Assembly: GCF_024752355.1 (NCBI RefSeq)
Contig: NZ_JANTHZ010000011.1
Location: forward strand, 1 to 34,017
From: Ancylobacter mangrovi
GTDB taxonomy: Bacteria > Pseudomonadota > Alphaproteobacteria > Rhizobiales > Xanthobacteraceae
DNA: 34,017 nucleotides
Direction: 5' to 3'
Made by a program: the position numbers and the translations under genes. The notes under the pieces are model-generated. The model saw only the letters and a program-made list of their open reading frames with translations. It searched no databases and was not told the origin of the DNA. Below, in pieces: positions 32,256 to 34,017 of the stretch (within the stretch, counting starts at the first letter, position 1; each line of letters begins with the position of its first letter).

Positions 32256-32779
32256 GGGGTGATCCTTCGGCTCGCGCGCTATCGGCCGGTGCCGCGAGGG
32301 AGCGGCGGACGAAGATGCACCGGCGCTGCTGCGGGCCGGCGCGCTGCCAGCCTATCCCCGCCATCCCCGCCACGCCAGTACGCGCCGAAGGGGCGGTGCT
32401 GAGGCAGAGGCGGGAGGTGGCGCCGAACGGACGGCCCGTGCCGCGGCGAGCTTGATCTCACCCCAGGCCGGCGGAATCCGATAAGCGCCGAAGTCGTAGA
32501 GCTTCGGGGCGAGCCCGCTATGCTCGGCCTCGGGAGCCGCCGCAACAGACGGCAGCGCCGGCGTGCCGTAGGCCATTCCCGCATGCCTGCCCCCGACGTC
32601 GCGCGATCGCGGGATTTCGTCCGTTCTCCCGCAGTTCACCGCCGTTCCGACACCGCTGTCCTCGGCACACAAATCGGAGCGATCAAAACCCGCCCATGAT
32701 GGCGAGGTCAGAAAACGAGTTGCTATCAGGGCAAGCGGCGGCCCGAGTTTCACAGTCGTTTTTTTACAACTGCGTTCAT
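32256..32779. other. Non-coding region of about 520 bases
   Basis: The region lies between the FAD monooxygenase start and the bamA stop. Minus-strand open frames exist (the longest about 133 codons, 32352-32753), but they have no recognisable domain and no good ribosome binding site. A run of seven T residues at about 32759-32765 flanked by weak CAGT/ACTG arms is near the bamA 3' end; orientation and stem strength do not support a standard terminator. The DNA from 32600 on is AT-richer than the neighbouring catabolic cluster. Confidence 0.5.
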
Positions 32780-34017
32780 CTAGAATTTTGTGCCGCCGCT
32801 AAACCGGAAGGCCTGCGTCTGGTCGTAATCCTCCTTGGTGAGGACCCAGGCATAGTCGAAGCGCAGCGGACCGAAGGGCGACTGCCAGATCAGGCTGACG
32901 CCGACCGAGGAACGGATGGAGTCGCTGTCGGCCACGCAGACATTGGCGTAACCCTTCGTCTTCGACCCCTGTATCGCGCTGCAGTCCGTCAGACTGTCTT
33001 CCCACCCGCTGATATTGGTGAAGGTCGTGTTGCCCTCGTACCCCCAGAGCGAGCCCGCATCCGCGAACAAGGCCATCTTCAGATTGACCTCCTTCGGCAT
33101 GAAGGACAGCGGGAACTGCAGCTCCGCGCTTGTGCCCCAGTAGAGCGTGCCGCCCAGCGCGTCCGGATCGGAGCCGTCGCTTCCCGAAGCAAGGTCGCGC
33201 GGGCCGATGCCGTTGGATTCGAAGCCGCGCACCAGGTCTGGGCCCTTGAAGAAGTTGTCCAGGATGCGCAGGTCCTCGCCGCCCCAGGAGGAGATGTTGC
33301 CCGCCTGGCCGCGCAGCATGAAGACAGCGTCGCCATAGACCGGCATGTACCAGCGCGAGTCGAAGGTCGACCGGACGTAGTTGACATCACCCCCGACGCC
33401 CGCGAAGTCCTGCTTCAACTCGAGCAGGTAACCGCCGGTCGGATTGAGATTGTTGTCGAGCATGTTGTAGGTCAGCGTGTAGCCGACCAGCGAGGTGATG
33501 TAGGCCTCGTTGTTGATCTCGAGCAGCGCCCATGACGGCGTGCCGTAATCCTCGATCGTGTCCTCGTCGATCGTGATCTCTTTTTGGTAGAGGCTGTAGC
33601 GCAGACCCAGCGTCAGCTCGTCGGTGAGCGGCAGGGAGACGCGCAGCGTACCGCCTGCCATCGACGAGTCGTAAGGGCTGTAACTCGTCGCTTCGGTCTC
33701 TTTCCAATAAAGGTCGAAGCCGGCGGCGATGCGGTAGTCGAGGAAGTAGGGTTCGGTAAAACTGAAGTCCAGTCCCTGCGTATCTTCCCCCAGTGAGCCC
33801 GCGAGGCGGACATACTGGCCGCGGCCGAGGAAGTTCTTCTCCGAGACCGATACCTCACCGATGAAGCCATCGGTGGTCGAGTAGCCGCCGGAGACCGAGA
33901 ACTCGCCGGTCGGCTGGTCCTCGACCGTGACCACCAGGATCACCCGGTCCGGCGCCGTGCCCGGCTCGTTGGTGATCTTCACGTCCTTGAAGTAGCCGAG
34001 GTTGCGCAGCCGCCGCT
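32780..34017 (-). CDS. bamA: Outer membrane protein assembly factor BamA, C-terminal part
   Basis: The gene continues past the right edge; about 411 residues are visible. The first residues (RRLRNLGYFKDVKIT) are the end of POTRA domain 5. The rest is the 16-stranded barrel of the Omp85 family, including the conserved loop-6 motif VRGF (in DLVRGFESNGIGP) and a terminal beta signal ending in phenylalanine (RFSGGTKF). BamA inserts beta-barrel proteins into the outer membrane. A GTG at 33982 is merely an internal valine codon, not the start. The gene is essential housekeeping and marks the edge of the catabolic region; relatives usually lie with rseP, lpxD, fabZ and lpxA outside this window. Confidence 0.96.
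   Translation of the reverse strand, partial: RRLRNLGYFKDVKITNEPGTAPDRVILVVTVEDQPTGEFSVSGGYSTTDGFIGEVSVSEKNFLGRGQYVRLAGSLGEDTQGLDFSFTEPYFLDYRIAAGFDLYWKETEATSYSPYDSSMAGGTLRVSLPLTDELTLGLRYSLYQKEITIDEDTIEDYGTPSWALLEINNEAYITSLVGYTLTYNMLDNNLNPTGGYLLELKQDFAGVGGDVNYVRSTFDSRWYMPVYGDAVFMLRGQAGNISSWGGEDLRILDNFFKGPDLVRGFESNGIGPRDLASGSDGSDPDALGGTLYWGTSAELQFPLSFMPKEVNLKMALFADAGSLWGYEGNTTFTNISGWEDSLTDCSAIQGSKTKGYANVCVADSDSIRSSVGVSLIWQSPFGPLRFDYAWVLTKEDYDQTQAFRFSGGTKF

Noticed and set aside
32352..32753. 133-codon minus-strand frame upstream of the FAD monooxygenase
   Set aside because: No recognisable domain, no convincing ribosome binding site and composition unlike neighbouring genes; it is left as non-coding but could be rechecked by homology search.
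1..34017. Mobile elements, CRISPR arrays, tRNA or rRNA genes
   Set aside because: Read on both strands, I found no transposase, integrase, regularly spaced repeats or structural RNA signature.

Overview
The window is a very GC-rich chromosomal stretch packed with short-spaced, often ATGA-overlapping genes for uptake and catabolism of small organic molecules. The partial BamA at the right edge, the fused TRAP permease, the many amino-acid ABC genes and the molybdenum hydroxylase operon all suggest an alphaproteobacterium, probably Hyphomicrobiales (Xanthobacteraceae-like). That placement is an inference from gene style, not a phylogeny. I see no rRNA, tRNA, CRISPR array, transposase, integrase or phage gene.

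Layout, left to right. (1) 345-3253: a TRAP transporter (Tat-type binding protein plus fused DctQ-DctM permease), then convergent to it an AEC-family permease (3270-4208). (2) 4611-5897: a secreted alpha/beta hydrolase and an Ohr peroxidase. (3) 5927-8934: a beta-propeller protein and a two-HTH regulator on the minus strand, divergent from a small membrane protein and a DUF899 thioredoxin-like protein. (4) 8949-21490: the most interesting region, with two head-to-head modules. The minus-strand module encodes an amino-acid-type ABC transporter, a DUF1989 protein and a DUF917 protein. The plus-strand module encodes a second DUF1989 protein, a protein made of three consecutive RidA domains, an M17 leucyl aminopeptidase and an ABC ATPase. 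The ATPase runs convergently into the permease and binding-protein genes of a second ABC transporter. A LysR gene closes the region. (5) 21517-22416: a tagatose/psicose-3-epimerase-like TIM barrel. (6) 22563-30200: a LysR regulator divergent from a molybdenum hydroxylase operon. This operon has a fumarate-reductase-like flavoprotein and a lone 2Fe-2S protein inserted between its large and medium subunits, and ends in a CoxS-CoxG fusion. (7) 30215-32255: a cupin and an FAD aromatic-type monooxygenase. (8) 32780-34017: the C-terminal part of BamA.

Working hypothesis for region 4: two carboxylate ligands are imported by two family-3 ABC transporters. Both binding proteins keep the carboxylate-binding arginine but lack the usual aspartate that holds an alpha-ammonium group. 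This fits nitrogen-rich ligands with a blocked or missing alpha-amino group (guanidino, hydantoin-like or carbamoyl compounds). DUF1989 (known relatives are carboxyguanidine deiminases), DUF917 (thiohydantoin desulfurase-like), a possible covalent RidA pseudotrimer (imine hydrolysis) and an aminopeptidase would process them. No urea/guanidine carboxylase or allophanate hydrolase is present in the window, so this is not the described guanidine pathway. Substrate and reaction order are unknown.

Region 6 looks like a LysR-controlled oxidation pathway for an unidentified, perhaps heterocyclic, compound. The monooxygenase and cupin next door may supply a further step.
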